Assembly: GCF_014201805.1 (NCBI RefSeq)
Contig: NZ_JACHFK010000004.1
Location: forward strand, 62,001-126,000
Length of the DNA stretch: 64,000 bases
Direction: 5' to 3'
Origin: Deinococcus metalli
Lineage (GTDB): Bacteria > Deinococcota > Deinococci > Deinococcales > Deinococcaceae
The notes beneath the pieces are model-generated. The model worked only from the letters and a program-made list of their open reading frames with translations. It ran no database searches and was not told the origin of the DNA. The translations under genes and the position numbers were made by a program. Positions 63,194-64,000 of this stretch are shown here, piece by piece. Each line of letters opens with the position of its first letter. Within the stretch, counting starts at the first letter, position 1.

Positions 63194-64000
63194 ATGAGTA
63201 ACGCCGTCACGTCCCTCCGGGTTCCACCGCAGGTCACGAGCCTCTCGCACCTGCTGCAGTACCGGGCACAGCAGCATCCGGACGGAGGCATCACCTATCT
63301 GCCGGCCGGGGAGGGGGAAGAGCGGCCGCTCACGTACGCCGCGCTGGACCTCGGAGCCAGACGACTGGCACAGCGCCTCACTTCGGTGGCCCAGCCGGGG
63401 GAACGCGCCCTGCTGCTGTACGGCGAGGGTGTGGAGATCGCCACGGCATTCTTCGGAGCCCTGTATGCCGGATTGGTCACGGTGCCGGTCAGCCCTCCGC
63501 GGCCGAACCAGCCGCATGACGAGGTCCGGGGGCTGGCGGAGGATGCAGGTGTAACGCTGGTGCTGACCGAACAGCGCCTCGAACCCCTGGCCGCCGCGCT
63601 GTTCGCCGGCACCGGCGTGCAGGTCATGGTCACGGACCAGCCCGACGACGGGGAGGACTCCTCGACCTTCGTCCCGGTGGCGGTGGCGCCGTCGGCCCTG
63701 GCGTCGCTGCTGTATACCTCGGGTTCGACACGTCGGCCGCGCGGCGTCATGCTCAGCCACGGTCACCTGATGTCTCGCCTGATCGCCACGGACGCGATTC
63801 CCTCCCTGAACAGTGCGTTCGACGGTCCCACCGTGTCGTGGATGCCGCTGCAGCACATCTGGGGCCTGACGGCCGCTCTGCTGCAGCCCATGTACCGTGA
63901 CCTGCCAGCAATCGTGATGCCCACCAGCGCGGTGATGCAAAAGCCCGTGCGCTGGCTGCGCGCCATCTCGCACTACCGGGCCGTCAGCAGCGGCGCGCCC
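63194..64000 (+). CDS. Fatty-acyl-AMP ligase (FAAL-type AMP-binding protein), N-terminal part
   Basis: The first 269 codons of an ANL-superfamily enzyme; the frame continues past the window end. Residues about 20-60 give the FAAL opening ('LLQYRAQQHPDGGITYL'); the A3-like motif is 'YTSGSTRRPRGV' (about residue 175), where the Gly of canonical STG is Arg as in FadD32-type FAALs, and 'SWMPLQHIWGL' replaces 'PLYHDMGL'. FAALs activate fatty acids as acyl-AMP for transfer to carrier proteins of NRPS or PKS lines rather than to CoA. Without the C-terminus and the downstream genes the cluster cannot be named. ATG 63194 lacks a strong RBS. Confidence 0.85.
   Translation, partial: MSNAVTSLRVPPQVTSLSHLLQYRAQQHPDGGITYLPAGEGEERPLTYAALDLGARRLAQRLTSVAQPGERALLLYGEGVEIATAFFGALYAGLVTVPVSPPRPNQPHDEVRGLAEDAGVTLVLTEQRLEPLAAALFAGTGVQVMVTDQPDDGEDSSTFVPVAVAPSALASLLYTSGSTRRPRGVMLSHGHLMSRLIATDAIPSLNSAFDGPTVSWMPLQHIWGLTAALLQPMYRDLPAIVMPTSAVMQKPVRWLRAISHYRAVSSGAP

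Overview
The window looks like chromosomal DNA of a high-GC bacterium of the genus Deinococcus. Support comes from the strongly GC-biased third codon positions, many genes whose start codon sits 5-7 bases after a TANNNT-type -10 box (leaderless transcripts, common in Deinococcus), a manganese catalase, desiccation-type hydrophilic proteins, and many sugar ABC transporters and glycosidases. This is inferred from content; no rRNA or other taxonomic marker is present.

Layout. 1-2.5 kb: the N-terminal 745 codons of a YhgE/Pip-like membrane protein (minus strand), divergent from an AraC-type regulator across an intergenic region with three TGACA-N3-TGTCA dyads. 3.6-7.8 kb: a translationally coupled operon of a NarB/NasA-like molybdopterin oxidoreductase, a small helical protein, an FNT channel and an HPP-family transporter. 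8.1-9.1 kb: a nucleotide-sugar-epimerase-like protein. 9.2-21.7 kb: a sugar locus with an exported GH2 enzyme, a LacI regulator, a CUT2 ABC transporter (ATPase, permease, binding protein), a GH125 and a GH38 alpha-mannosidase and a ROK kinase, which reads as import and breakdown of alpha-mannosides under LacI control. 22-30 kb: a second sugar locus on the minus strand with a GH43 lipoprotein, an Rbs-type ABC transporter, an FGGY kinase and an SDR, probably for pentoses.

30.6-40 kb is a stress-related stretch: a small membrane protein, an SRPBCC protein and a zinc alcohol/formaldehyde dehydrogenase (coupled), exonuclease III, a 62-residue Gly/Gln/Ser-only protein, a manganese catalase, a CsbD/LEA-like protein and an exported alkaline phosphatase. 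It also holds two strong terminators that bracket a stretch without a gene. 39.8-42.2 kb: a small Tat-type protein with a CxxC motif, coupled to an ABC ATPase and an FtsX-like permease with a His/Asp/Glu-rich insert, possibly for metal export. 42.2-46.2 kb: a GMC oxidoreductase fused to a gluconate-dehydrogenase subunit-3 domain, and an orphan GAF-containing histidine kinase. 46.6-49.5 kb: a GH4 / NagB / BadF-kinase amino-sugar operon. 49.8-55.4 kb: a phytanoyl-CoA-type dioxygenase, a VOC protein, an aspartoacylase-like deacylase, an alditol-oxidase-like flavoenzyme and a membrane-tethered SDR. 55.8-60 kb: a CPA1 antiporter, a nucleotidyltransferase, an Rrf2 regulator with a visible operator, a DUF1540 mini-protein and an unknown leaderless gene.

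The right end (60-64 kb) is different. It has a small secreted protein and lipoprotein pair, a likely transposase fragment, a methyltransferase, about 1 kb of gene-free sequence without the local codon signature, and the first 269 codons of a fatty-acyl-AMP ligase. The last is typical of the loading step of a lipopeptide or polyketide cluster, which would continue beyond the window.
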